A stretch of 64,000 bases of DNA, taken from the NCBI RefSeq assembly GCF_030296835.1, contig NZ_AP027922.1, positions 2,666,001-2,730,000 of the forward strand, given 5' to 3'. Numbering within the stretch: the stretch's first letter is position 1; each line of letters opens with the position of its first letter. The position numbers were made by a program, and so were the translations under genes. This DNA is from Pseudoalteromonas sp. MM1. Lineage in GTDB: Bacteria; Pseudomonadota; Gammaproteobacteria; Enterobacterales; Alteromonadaceae. The notes beneath the pieces were generated by a model. The model was not told the origin of the DNA, made no database searches, and saw only the letters and a program-made list of their open reading frames with translations. This document shows, piece after piece, positions 32,701 to 37,395 of this stretch.

Positions 32701-33004
32701 CGTTATTATCATTTTGTTCTAAGCTTGCAATGGCCGCGTCTAAGCTTTCGTCAAACACTGTGGTTTCGCTGCTATCGCGGGTTTCTTGTGCTAGTAAGTC
32801 AGGGGTAATTTTTACGTTTTGATTAGCAGGAATCGACAGAGTTTCTCCTTGCACATCAATTGTTAGCGATGAATTATCAGCGGTAACCACTAAATCGCCC
32901 ACAGTAATAGTATCGCCTATTTCAAGTGGCTTAATTGTGCCATCTTCTAAAACAACACCAGCAGACCCTTTTAAGTCTATTACTAATAATTGATTAGATT
33001 CCAT
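14756..33004 (-). CDS. Giant LapA/BapA-type surface adhesin with retention module and about 62 Ig-like domains
   Basis: Very large (about 6,082 aa, roughly 600 kDa) type I-secreted biofilm adhesin. I choose ATG 33004, preceded by GAGG at 8-nt spacing; an in-frame ATG at 33022 has no ribosome-binding site. Numbered from 33004, the N-terminus (about 1-130) is a retention module (QLLVIDLKGSAGVVLEDG, DGTIKPLEIGDTITVGDLVV) ending in TAAG (131-134), the motif LapG cuts between the alanines, followed by a Gly/Ser linker. Then come about 62 Ig-like repeats of about 92-100 aa, most with NDTTPTISGT-like starts and SDAAGN-like ends. The acidic C-terminus (last about 130 aa) has no RTX nonapeptides and presumably carries the secretion signal. 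Secretion, anchoring and release genes are adjacent. Homology is to Pseudomonas LapA and Shewanella BpfA; ligand unknown. Confidence 0.93.
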   Translation of the reverse strand: MESNQLLVIDLKGSAGVVLEDGTIKPLEIGDTITVGDLVVTADNSSLTIDVQGETLSIPANQNVKITPDLLAQETRDSSETTVFDESLDAAIASLEQNDNNDGQTAANSDVTDFLDALEGDGDILDNLEATAAGGAGGAGSGGGSSFVQLTRIAEGVNPNSVAFDSSFDPDSTEALNIRDTSDGVVPDESTASLSLNEVGLTNSSQPTISGTSENLVGETVNITVTDENGNSQVVSAVIDPDGTFEITLPNPIADGPVSVVVEATDPDGNAFNDAISIEIDTTAPVINIDPVADSASQTVTVTGSVAGLNTGDNVSVTLTDSTGTQQTIVTQVDAQGNWSITTTSPLAEGEFNVNAVAADAAGNQAIDQAVASIDLTAPEITVTVAGETNNATPPLTGTTTGVPQGTEVTITVTDSAGEVQLLTAITGEDGSWAVDVSVALPEGDFTVDAQVSDSVGNQALASDAGVIDLTAPIVEINAIADTQDTTPVITGSAQDVPAGSVITVVITDINGQVQTLLTQTNDDGSWSVSVSTPLAQGEFEVNATVTDTAGNESQAVEQGLVDLTSPEITVTAIADTNDTTPTFVGRVEGAPEGSVITVLVTDSDGNIQTLTTTLEADGTWSVESPNAIPGGDFNVTATVSDPAGNEASAQTSGEVTFAPISIQIDSIADTNDTTPFLSGNTANVPAGTTITLTITASDGSTFNLLAVTQEDGSWSAQVTQPLPEGDFTVVAAVIDDAGNEAQASTVGNVDLTVSINFIIDTNDTTPTISGTTQDVDAGAVVTVTFTGSDGATETVQVTTNADGSWSIEATDELVEGQFTVVATVTDAAGNTASATEVGEIDLTDPAITINPITDTNDTTPSVTGSVVDVPQGTEVILLITDSDGNQQTITAVTNADGSYSADILNELSEGDFTVTASVSDEAGNSSTATVTGTIDLTAPSVTIDNIGDTNDTTPTISGSTQGLAAGSVVTVIVTDNAGAEQQFVTAINGDGTWSIDVPQALAEGEFSVVANVSDSAGNSAQDSQTGTIDLTAPTISVNNFTDSNDSTPVFSGTTTDVEPGSLITVLVTDSNGDSQTLTAVVAEDGSWQVGATAPIAEGEFTITATATDAAGNEASASTTGVIDTAGPTVIIDPVGDTNDTTPTISGSATGEPEGTVVTITVTDEAGNPQTITTEVQADGTFSVDVPNELSEGEFTVEVSVTDTAGNETTATTTGEVDTAAPTVIIDPVGDTNDTTPTISGSVTGEPEGTVVTITVTDEAGNPQTITTEVQADGTFSVDVPNELSEGEFTVEVSVTDTAGNETTATTTGEVDTAAPTVIIDPVGDTNDTTPTISGSATGEPEGTVVTITVTDEAGNPQTITTEVQADGTFSVDVPNELSEGEFTVEVLVTDTAGNETTATTTGEVDTAGPTVIIDPVGDTNDTTPTISGSATGEPEGTVVTITVTDEAGNPQTITTEVQADGTFSVDVPNELSEGEFTVEVSVTDTAGNETTATTTGEVDTTAPVVTINALGDTSDTTPTISGTVSGEPTGSTINLTVTDANGAVQTLTAQVIADGSWTVEVPVALAEGSYTVDAAISDSAGNEGTANASGTIDTSALTITIDVIGETNDQTPQISGDTFNAEVGSSVEVQITDSTGTTVTLTTVVDANGQWSVTPPADLAEGTISISATVTDLGGGSANADLDAVIDITPPTIQVNELETSNDTTPIIAGNTTGVVFGTVVSLTVTDSQGVVRLFNTTTDAQGNWSVELSQELASGDYTVQAEVSDAAGNSALDTVTGNIDTVGPSLTVDFEAVTNDTTPTISGTSNADVGTTITVVITDENGVEQTLTTTVDVNGNWEVTPQTDLNEGDNTIEVSVSDEAGNTTTVTDTITLDTQAPTLTMQTVGDVNDLTPTLQGTSNEIGGTVTLTVTDSDGAVQTITTTVGTDGHWDIEVPSALAQGDFTVTASISDAAGNESTANSSGNVDTITPVVTVDPLGLGNDSTPLISGTSTEPEGTVVNIVITDSNGDETPITATVDANGNWQATSPELPEGSYSVQASITDAAGNTGGAVQAGTIDSLAPTLTLDTVGATNDSTPTISGSTNAPAGTVISISVSDGVTTETFTATVQADGSWSADVPNALSDGELTIEASVSDNAGNTTTVSESATLNTTAPSISINALVDTNDTTPTISGTSDAADGSTISLTFEDSAGNITTVDTTVTGGIWSVDAPSALAEGEYTVTAEVDDGLGNIGSATETGIIDTTMPAIEVDTLSVTNDTTPTITGTANAPQGSTVTVEITDSNNVTHTVTTTLGVNGTWSVAASQVLAEGNFTVSASVSDAAGNEAIATGSGEVDTIAPTLDLTSPGSSNDVTPILSGTSDAVEGTVITFTVIDDLGAEQTFTTTVDANGNFSVEVPTALAEGPYSIDATISDAAGNSNDITGSGNIDTTAPSVSVDAPALTNDSTPTVTGTSDAANSTVTVTFTDAANGVQTIDVQTDANGNWSATPATDLAEGNYSVSASITDAAGNTGTGTDNGEVDVTPPILAFTPTFELGLLVTLSGTSDLPAGSEITITEQLIGGGVGVTYTTTTDANGNWSLVGLDVSLLDVGSVIATATDAAGNTRTISSDDFDNTPPTLTVEVDAQSNSNTPVISGTSDAGEGAQVTIVVTDSDGNPQTITALVDANGDWSATPSTPLSEGESTIEVSVRDSVGHETTVSETSTIDTQAPTLTIQNVGDVNDLTPTLQGTSNEIGGTVTLTVTDSDGAVQTITTTVGTDGHWDIEVPSALAQGDFTVTASISDAAGNESTANSSGNVDTITPVVTVDALGLGNDSTPLISGTSTEPEGTVVNIVITDSNGDETPITATVDANGNWQATSPELPEGSYSVQASITDAAGNTGGATQAGTIDSLAPTLTLDTVGATNDSTPTISGSTNAPAGTVISISVSDGITTETFTATVQADGSWSADVPNALSDGELTIEASVSDNAGNTTTVSESATLNTTAPSISINALVDTNDTTPTINGTSDAADGTTISLTFEDSAGNITTVDTTVTGGIWSVDAPSALAEGEYTVTAEVDDGLGNIGSATETGIIDTTMPAIEVDTLSVTNDTTPTITGTANAPQGSTVTVEITDSNNVTHTVTTTLGANGTWSVAASQVLAEGNYTVSASVSDAAGNEATATGAGEVDTIAPTIDLTSPGSSNDVTPTLSGTSDAVEGTVITFTVIDDLGAEQTFTTTVDASGNFSVEVPTALAEGPYSIEASISDAAGNSNDITGSGNIDTTAPSVSVDAPALTNDSTPTVTGTSDAPNSTVTVTFTDAANGVQTIDVQTDANGNWSATPATDLAEGNYSVSASITDAAGNTGTGTDNGEVDVTPPILAFTPTFELGLLVTLSGTSDLPAGSEITITEQLIGGGVGVTYTTTTDANGNWSLVGLDVSLLDVGSVIATATDAAGNTRTISSDDFDNTPPTLTVEVDAQSNSNTPVISGTSDAGEGAQVTIVVTDSDGNPQTITALVDANGDWSATPSTPLSEGESTIEVSVRDSVGHETTVSETSTIDTQAPTLTIQNVGDVNDLTPTLQGTSNEIGGTVTLTVTDSDGAVQTITTTVGTDGHWDIEVPSALAQGDFTVTASISDAAGNESTANSSGNVDTITPVVTVDALGLGNDSTPLISGTSTEPEGTVVNIVITDSNGDETPITATVDANGNWQATSPELPEGSYSVQASITDAAGNTGGATQAGTIDSLAPTLTLDTVGATNDSTPTISGSTNAPAGTVISISVSDGITTETFTATVQADGSWSADVPNALSDGELTIEASVSDNAGNTTTVSESATLNTTAPSISINALVDTNDTTPTINGTSDAADGTTISLTFEDSAGNITTVDTTVTGGIWSVDAPSALAEGEYTVTAEVDDGLGNIGSATETGIIDTTMPAIEVDTLSVTNDTTPTITGTANAPQGSTVTVEITDSNNVTHTVTTTLGANGTWSVAASQVLAEGNYTVSASVSDAAGNEATATGAGEVDTIAPTIDLTSPGSSNDVTPTLSGTSDAVEGTVITFTVIDDLGAEQTFTTTVDASGNFSVEVPTALAEGPYSIEASISDAAGNSNDITGSGNIDTTAPSVSVDAPALTNDSTPTVTGTSDAPNSTVTVTFTDAANGVQTIDVQTDANGNWSATPATDLAEGNYSVSASITDAAGNTGTGTDNGEVDVTPPTLEIIPSFLLGNLVSLSGDSDLPEGSVITITEYLVGGAVGATYTATTNADGTWGLANITVPLLSLAYVTATASDAAGNVASVNSLNFDNEAPALSVTVDALSNDATPVISGTTDMDQGTEIQLTVVDSAGQSQQFTAIVQANGSWSVEVPTELSQGQYTVTAEVRDDVGNLTSEQAQGEIDSIAPTLSVNPIDTTADTTPNLSGTSDAIGADVIISIDGQTFIAVVDTDGNWQVEVPSALTDGNYTAQINVADDANNVTSTTIDLTIDTQIPIVTLDEITVFNTDTPVISGTSTEPTGTNVDIVITDSNGDTHTLAATVDTDGNWQTTAPNLPQGNYSVVVSITDDANNTGSATGTGLVDTQAPTITIDALGTINSSTPTISGTSNEVEGTTINVTITDGDSIDIYTTTVGAGGVWSVDVTTPLTDGQVTVSASITDTAGNSSEANATATLNTNAPTININTIVDTNDQTPTLSGSSSAENGTVVTVTITDVNNVSHTVTTTVIDNTWSVDATNILPEGTFTVSASVTEGGLTSSATDTGLIDLTAPVLNITPLLTSNDTTPTISGTSTAPQGAIVAILITDSLGAEQTVNATVGANGTWSVAAPLSLSEGTYTVTASTSDTAGNPVNTSTTGVVDITAPVVSINDIIGSTDLTPSVSGSVTGAAVGDVVAVVFTDFQGNAHTVNTTVQAGGTWSVEASNSLSQGAYLVEVFITDNAGNTGSNIANANIDTIAPEISIDQSSLILTQDSTPLISGTSNEPNTNVFVTFTDSAGASHQITVQTDANGDWQAAADNVLAEGVYSVTATITDNAGNTSVDSKTGGEVDTVPPELTIVPSFLLGQLISLSGTSDLGEGKTVTVTLELAGDLLDLTYDVTTDANGDWELLGLAVNVIGLSVVEASATDDAGNTTTITTADVDASTPLLNAVVDFVTGEGDLPIISGTTDQAPGTEVLVEVIDSDNVVQELVAIVQADNSWAVQVPQSLAEGVFTVTVNVLSEVGITATQLLSSVVDTISPTLNLQVIGTTSDSTPIIQGTSDLINGVVEIQLDGGSVLTTTVNAAGLFSLEVDALTEGQHVANVSITDDAGNVVTQTLEFVVDTLVPVVDILPLSISNTDILTISGTSEEAPGTDIDVTVIDNNGNATVFDALVGSDGTWSLLTTSLPDGIYSVFASITDAAGNVGQSVTEQVTIDTIPPALGIDAFGVLNTLTPTITGTSDEETGSLITVNITDSTNTLFVVTTTVLGDGTWLTVTPVLAEGDLTVEAISIDDAGNIATATQTGTVSTTLPGLLINPIIDTSDTTPTISGTTDVLNGDVEVVITDSSGTATTYNTQAIAGVWTLIPTTPLAEGAFTVDATVENLNLTSSTSLSGIVDLTPPAIEIDQLPVTNNSLPTITGTSDAPAGTTLSVVITDSNNDSQTITAQVAGNGTWTVTATTILSEGGFSATASISDTAGNSASDTMVSSTDYTAPTVVIEPILGGQDTTLTVTGSVTGSFAGALVVVMFTDSAGATHNVETTVGPDGTWSVTATEVLPEGNYSVDVNIVDAAGNTGTQSISSVIDSGITIDSGLALTADQSPLITGTAGAGETILVTFSGATEVTKQVTADASGAWSASPDTGLADGAYTVTAVATDTSGNTTSSGSVSGLVIDTTPINFTVTPEYILDVSLPLLPPVSVLVGYEGTSDGGEGSKVYIVDSLVLGIDLALTSAPHAVVDAQGNWDSTNLDLNLLGLLGTGLENTYFFTVDDAGNYQVKNGNDAFIESGNIYTSQSGSGAGDTMPSSFFDESALGDTQSDGVLSTETINLENIGSMTSSPEQVVQVSETEPLNINDVIIDSETEQLLALNNLLDEEGSAIAYSSAQSGERVDEAAPAVDVQNQSEEMIKHLIENGNNQTDI
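20450..27340 (-). repeat. 2,493-bp (831-aa, nine-domain) superrepeat, about 2.8 tandem copies
   Basis: Within the adhesin gene the sequence repeats with an exact period of 2,493 bp. Positions 20556, 23049 and 25542 start the same text, and the two copies read at about 20.45-22.94 and 22.94-25.43 kb differ by only a few bases. The copy nearest the N-terminus (about 25.43-27.34 kb) is partial and diverged by scattered substitutions. Each unit encodes nine Ig-like domains, starting NDLTPTLQGTSNEIGG and ending SNTPVISGTSDAGEG. Period is a multiple of three, so copy-number change keeps the frame. Boundaries are approximate. Confidence 0.92.
28510..29640 (-). repeat. Four tandem 282-bp (94-aa) near-identical Ig-domain repeats
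   Basis: Second homogenised block in the adhesin gene. The same text recurs at 28741, 29023, 29305 and 29587 (period 282 bp). Each unit encodes VIIDPVGDTNDTTPTISGS followed by EPEGTVVTITVTDEAGNPQ, differing at only one or two residues (SA/SV, VS/VL). Flanking domains are clearly more diverged. Confidence 0.92.
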
Positions 33005-33072
33005 TTCACTTACCTCAAACATAAGAATTAAAAACTATTAATTAAAATGTAGAACAGCAAAACGCATTAGAT

Positions 33073-33090
33073 ACTGTACTCAAGTACAGT
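33073..33090. promoter_or_regulatory. Palindrome resembling a LexA (SOS) box upstream of the adhesin
   Basis: Perfect inverted repeat ACTGTACT-CA-AGTACAGT containing CTGT-N8-ACAG, the gammaproteobacterial LexA core, about 70 bp upstream of the adhesin start in the divergent adhesin/secretion promoter region. On the plus strand five T follow the stem, so it could instead act as a terminator of divergent or antisense transcription. One CTGT-N8-ACAG match per 64 kb is expected by chance, so support comes from symmetry and position only. Confidence 0.35.
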
Positions 33091-33229
33091 TTTTAGAAAA
33101 ACATTAAAAATAAAAAAGTGGTAGATAATAAATTTTATGCTAGCCAAAACGATTATTTGCGAAATATGTATTTATTGACTAAACCATAGGGTAGGTATTG
33201 ATAGCCTAAGTAACCCCTAAGAGGAAGAA

Positions 33230-35203
33230 ATGATTACAAAAAATACTTTACTAAAGCAAAGAGGAAAACTGCTTATAGGCATAACGCTAAGTGCGCTGGG
33301 CGCAACGCATGTGGCAAACGCCAATGACAGCTCAGTGCTACCGCTTACGTACGTTACCAGTAAAGCAATTGAAAATAATCCAGAAGTACAGCAAGCATGG
33401 CATACTTTTAAATCCTCAATTTATGGCGTAGATGCAGCTCGCTCAGGCTACTTACCTAGTGTTGATGTATCTGCCAGCGCAGGCTATGAGCGCCGAAATT
33501 ACGGTATTGAAGACGAATACAACCGCAACACGGCAGAGCTTAGCGTTACTCAAATGCTTTACGACGGGTTTAGAACGTCTAACACCGTTGAAAGATTTGA
33601 GCGCATTCAGCTCATTCGGTATTTTGAATTACTCTCACAAACAGAGCAAACAGCATTAGATGCATCTATTGCATTTTTAGATGTGCAAAAATTTAAAGAG
33701 CTTGTGACACTCGCTGAAGAAAACCTGCAAGAACACGAGTCTGTATACCAACAAATTGAACAAAGTGTAGGAGCCGGTGTTGCCCGAGCAGCAGATCTAG
33801 AGCAAATTAGCGGGCGCTTATCGCTAGCGCAATCTAATGTGCTAACCGAGTACGCTAACCTGCACGATGTAACAGCGCGTTATTTAAGAGTTGTTGGCGA
33901 GCTACCCGTTAATGATATAAAACAAGCTAAATTAGATGAGCAAAACGTGCCCATTTCTATTAACCAAGCGCTTGATATAGCCTATAAAAACAGCCCTACT
34001 TTTTACGCATCTCTATATAATATAGAAGCGCAAGAAGCCAATGCTCAGGCACAAAAAGCAGCGTTTCATCCAAACGTAGACTTATCTGCCCGTTACGGCA
34101 CACAAGACAGAGACGAGCTAGGTTTAAACGAAACCAGAACCGAAGCACGGGTCGGTATAGACATAACCTATAACCTGTACAACGGGGGCCTAGATAGCGC
34201 TAACCTTAAGCAAGCATACCAAGATGTAAATATTGCCAAATATCAACGCGATCAAGCTTGTGTTGATATTCGTCAAAGCCTACAAATTGCCTATCATAAT
34301 GTGAGCAATATAGAGCAAAAGCTACCCACGCTTGAAAGCTATAAAAACTCGTCAAACAGGGTAAAAATAGCCTACCGAGACCAATTTGATATTGGCCAAC
34401 GCACCTTGCTTGATGTTCTTGACGCTGAAAACGAAGCGTTTCAATCTAACCGTTCGTACATTGTTGCTCAATACGATAGACAAACAGCCATTTTAACTAT
34501 GCTTAACGAAATGGGTAAACTATTGCCAGCCCTAAATGTTATGTCTGACAAGTACCCAACATTAACAGAGTTAACAGATGATCCAATAGTGCATAACGCA
34601 CAAAATATATGCCCAAGTTACGATGTAGCTGCCACCTTTAAACGCAAAGCTTTTTTACAAAAAAAAGCCGAGCAAGATAACGCCTACATGAGCGTTACTG
34701 CAATGCCAAGGTATTTAGAGATGCCACCACAAGCCCCTAGCGCATCGAGTTTTGCAGATGACGATAACGACGGCGTTCCTAACGAGCAAGACACCTGTCC
34801 AAGCACGCCAGCGGGAACAAATGTAGACCTATCTGGGTGTACTTTGTATGACCAAGAAACCGACTCAGTTGAAATAGGTATTCCCTTTTCTGCCGACTCA
34901 AGCCAAGTGCGCCCAGAGTACTTGCAAGAGGTAGAGAAGCTCGCGGAGTTTTTAAAAAATAACCCTGACAAAAAGGTAGAGATCCAAGGTCACGCCTCAT
35001 TAGATGGCGATAAAAAATATAACCGTAAACTTTCAGAGCAACGCGCCTTTGCCGTAGCACAATTACTTATTGAGCAATTTGGTATAGCGCCTAATCGCGT
35101 TCAGTCATTTGGTTATGGCATTGATCAGCCACGCGTTAATGAAATTTCTGTACGTGCTAATGCGGCAAACCGGCGCATTGAGGCGGTTATTACCGATAAT
35201 TAA
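33230..35203 (+). CDS. TolC-family outer-membrane secretion protein fused to an OmpA peptidoglycan-binding domain (LapE-like)
   Basis: Outer-membrane exit duct of the adhesin type I system. Start chosen at 33230 after AGAGGAAG. The 657-aa product has a signal peptide (cleavage near VANA, about residue 32), then two outer-membrane-efflux repeats over about 35-440 (for example ALDIAYKNSPTFYASLYN, and GQRTLLDVLDAENEAFQSNR, typical of TolC). An Asp-rich calcium-binding-type linker follows (DDDNDGVPNEQDTCP, about 507-521), then a C-terminal OmpA domain (about 545-657: KVEIQGHASLDGDKKYNRKL, LSEQRAFAVAQLL, RVQSFGYGIDQPR). TolC proteins normally lack this domain. It could tie the pore, and the adhesin retained in it, to the cell wall. 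Promoter not clear; TTGACT-N17-TTGATA at 33175-33203 is a weak candidate. Confidence 0.93.
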   Translation: MITKNTLLKQRGKLLIGITLSALGATHVANANDSSVLPLTYVTSKAIENNPEVQQAWHTFKSSIYGVDAARSGYLPSVDVSASAGYERRNYGIEDEYNRNTAELSVTQMLYDGFRTSNTVERFERIQLIRYFELLSQTEQTALDASIAFLDVQKFKELVTLAEENLQEHESVYQQIEQSVGAGVARAADLEQISGRLSLAQSNVLTEYANLHDVTARYLRVVGELPVNDIKQAKLDEQNVPISINQALDIAYKNSPTFYASLYNIEAQEANAQAQKAAFHPNVDLSARYGTQDRDELGLNETRTEARVGIDITYNLYNGGLDSANLKQAYQDVNIAKYQRDQACVDIRQSLQIAYHNVSNIEQKLPTLESYKNSSNRVKIAYRDQFDIGQRTLLDVLDAENEAFQSNRSYIVAQYDRQTAILTMLNEMGKLLPALNVMSDKYPTLTELTDDPIVHNAQNICPSYDVAATFKRKAFLQKKAEQDNAYMSVTAMPRYLEMPPQAPSASSFADDDNDGVPNEQDTCPSTPAGTNVDLSGCTLYDQETDSVEIGIPFSADSSQVRPEYLQEVEKLAEFLKNNPDKKVEIQGHASLDGDKKYNRKLSEQRAFAVAQLLIEQFGIAPNRVQSFGYGIDQPRVNEISVRANAANRRIEAVITDN

Positions 35204-35256
35204 GAGGTGTTTGAAACAAATAAATTTATAAGGTTTTTCATAACATTGGATGGTAT

Positions 35257-37395
35257 ATGGAATTAAATGATGTACTTGATCATGGCGGCGCACTGGTAGA
35301 TTGCCTTGCAGTATTGTGCCGCTTTCATGATAAAGATTTTTCGAGGGAGGCCCTATTGAATGGCCTCCCACTAACAGATGGAAATTTAACGCCTTCAGGG
35401 TTTGCACGTGCGGCAAAACGTGTGGGGTTTAAGTCAAAAGTTGTAAATAAGCCTCTTAATCAAATTAATACTGCTTTATTACCCGCCATAATTATTTTAA
35501 ACAATAATCAGGCGTGTGTAGTAACCGCTTTTGATAACCAAAAACAAACAGCGCAAGTTATTTATCCCGAGCTAACCGAGTCTGTTGTAGAAGAAAACCT
35601 TGAACAGTTAATTGAAAAATCAACAGGTTTAATTATTTACGCTCATCCAGAGTTTATGTTTGATGAGCGCTCCCCGGTGCTTGAAAAGCTCTCTAAGGAT
35701 GGCTGGTTTTGGGGCGTAATAAAAGAATGCCGCTCACTTTATAAAGACGTCATAATCTCCGCCATTGCGTTGGGCGTTTTGTCTGTTGCCATGCCTTTAT
35801 TTGTAATGAATGTATATGACCGAGTAGTTCCTAATCATGCAACAGAAACCCTCTGGGTTTTAGCCATAGGCATTTTAATAGCCCTAACCGCCGACTTTGT
35901 ACTACGCTTAGTGCGCAGTTACTTTGTAGAGCTTGCGGCGAGTCGTATAGATGTAAAAGTGTCTGCGGTTATTATGGAGCGCGTACTTGGAATGAAGCTT
36001 AAAAATAGACCCTCATCAGCGGGGTCATTTGCAAGTAACATACAATCGTTTGAAGCCGTACGTAACTTTTTTAGCTCAATAACCTTGGTCGCGCTGGTTG
36101 ACTTACCCTTTGTGGCTATATATCTAATTGTTATTGCAATAATAGGTGTACCGCTAAGCCTACCCATTATCGCAGGCGCACTCATACTTTTAAGTTATGG
36201 CATCGCAGCGCACAGAAAACTTGAAGCGCTTTCAGAGCAAACCATGAAAGCAAGCTCAATGCGCAACTCCATACTTGTAGAAAGCTTAACCAACATTGAA
36301 GATATAAAAAGCTTTCACAGCGAATGCAAAACCCAATCAACATGGGAAAAATCAACAATTTATATTGCTCAGGTTAATGCGCAAAGTCGCTTAATCTCAA
36401 GCTCAATCTCTAATAGCGCAGCATGGATACAACAATGTGTTGGCGTGATCATTATGATCATAGGTGTACATTTAGTTATAGAAGGTGAGCTCACACAAGG
36501 GGGGTTAATTGCTGCTTACTTACTTTCATCGCGAGCAATGGGGCCGCTTGGGCAATGCGCCGCTGTTCTTGCGCAATATCATCATGCCGCCATTGCTATG
36601 CAATCGCTTAACGAAATAATGGAAAAAGACGTTGAACGTCCGCCAAATAAACACTGGTTAAGCCATCCCGTATTAAACGGAGAAATAGAGTTTGAAAACG
36701 TATGCTTTAAGTATGAAGACGGTGCAGCCAATGCCCTAAGCAATATTAGCTTTAAAATAAAAGCAGGCGAAAAAGTCGCTATTTTGGGTCGTAATGGCTC
36801 AGGGAAAAGCACCCTCGAAAAACTTATTCTAGGCCTTTACGACCCGACCTCAGGCTCCGTAATGGTTGATAACAACAATATCCAACAAATTGACCCCGCA
36901 GAACTTCGTCATAACATAGGGTATGTGCCACAAAATATAGCGTTGTTTTTTGGTAGCTTAAAAGACAACCTCACTATAAGCGCATGGCATGCTAAAGATG
37001 AGCAAATAATTAGCGCATGCGAAAAAAGCCAGTTATTCGATTTAATCAATTCTCACCCCGATGGGTTTGACCTGCAGGTTGGTGAACAGGGTCGCCTACT
37101 CTCTGGCGGCCAAAAGCAAGCAATAGGTATAGCGCGCGCACTAATAAACGACCCCCCTATTATGCTGCTAGATGAGCCTACCTCATCGCTTGATCACAAT
37201 AGTGAAAATAAAATTATTCAAAACTTAAAAACCGCCACCCAAGATAAAACCTTGATTGTAGTTACTCACCGCTCGTCTTTGCTTGCGCTGGTCGATCGTA
37301 TCATTATGCTCGATAACGGAAAAATAGTTGCCGATGGACCTAAACAAAAAGTCATTGCCGCACTGAACAACCAAACAGTGGAGCAAGCATCATGA
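35257..37395 (+). CDS. Type I secretion ABC transporter/permease (LapB-like)
   Basis: Inner-membrane exporter powering adhesin secretion. The 712-aa protein has an N-terminal C39-like domain (about 1-130; DCLAVLCRFH and ALLNGLPL), which lacks the protease Cys/His arrangement and should bind rather than cut substrate. A six-helix ABC membrane domain (about 160-430) follows, then a nucleotide-binding domain with Walker A GRNGSGKST (about 511), signature LLSGGQKQAIGIARAL (about 614), Walker B PPIMLLDEPTSSLD and H-loop VVTHRS. Fifty-three bp after the TolC-OmpA gene and overlapping the next gene by four bases (ATGA). Confidence 0.95.
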   Translation: MELNDVLDHGGALVDCLAVLCRFHDKDFSREALLNGLPLTDGNLTPSGFARAAKRVGFKSKVVNKPLNQINTALLPAIIILNNNQACVVTAFDNQKQTAQVIYPELTESVVEENLEQLIEKSTGLIIYAHPEFMFDERSPVLEKLSKDGWFWGVIKECRSLYKDVIISAIALGVLSVAMPLFVMNVYDRVVPNHATETLWVLAIGILIALTADFVLRLVRSYFVELAASRIDVKVSAVIMERVLGMKLKNRPSSAGSFASNIQSFEAVRNFFSSITLVALVDLPFVAIYLIVIAIIGVPLSLPIIAGALILLSYGIAAHRKLEALSEQTMKASSMRNSILVESLTNIEDIKSFHSECKTQSTWEKSTIYIAQVNAQSRLISSSISNSAAWIQQCVGVIIMIIGVHLVIEGELTQGGLIAAYLLSSRAMGPLGQCAAVLAQYHHAAIAMQSLNEIMEKDVERPPNKHWLSHPVLNGEIEFENVCFKYEDGAANALSNISFKIKAGEKVAILGRNGSGKSTLEKLILGLYDPTSGSVMVDNNNIQQIDPAELRHNIGYVPQNIALFFGSLKDNLTISAWHAKDEQIISACEKSQLFDLINSHPDGFDLQVGEQGRLLSGGQKQAIGIARALINDPPIMLLDEPTSSLDHNSENKIIQNLKTATQDKTLIVVTHRSSLLALVDRIIMLDNGKIVADGPKQKVIAALNNQTVEQAS

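Noticed and set aside
35257..35650. C39 peptidase activity in the exporter N-terminus
   Set aside because: The catalytic Cys and His positions of bacteriocin-type C39 proteases are not present; the visible cysteines sit in the structural CLAVL segment.
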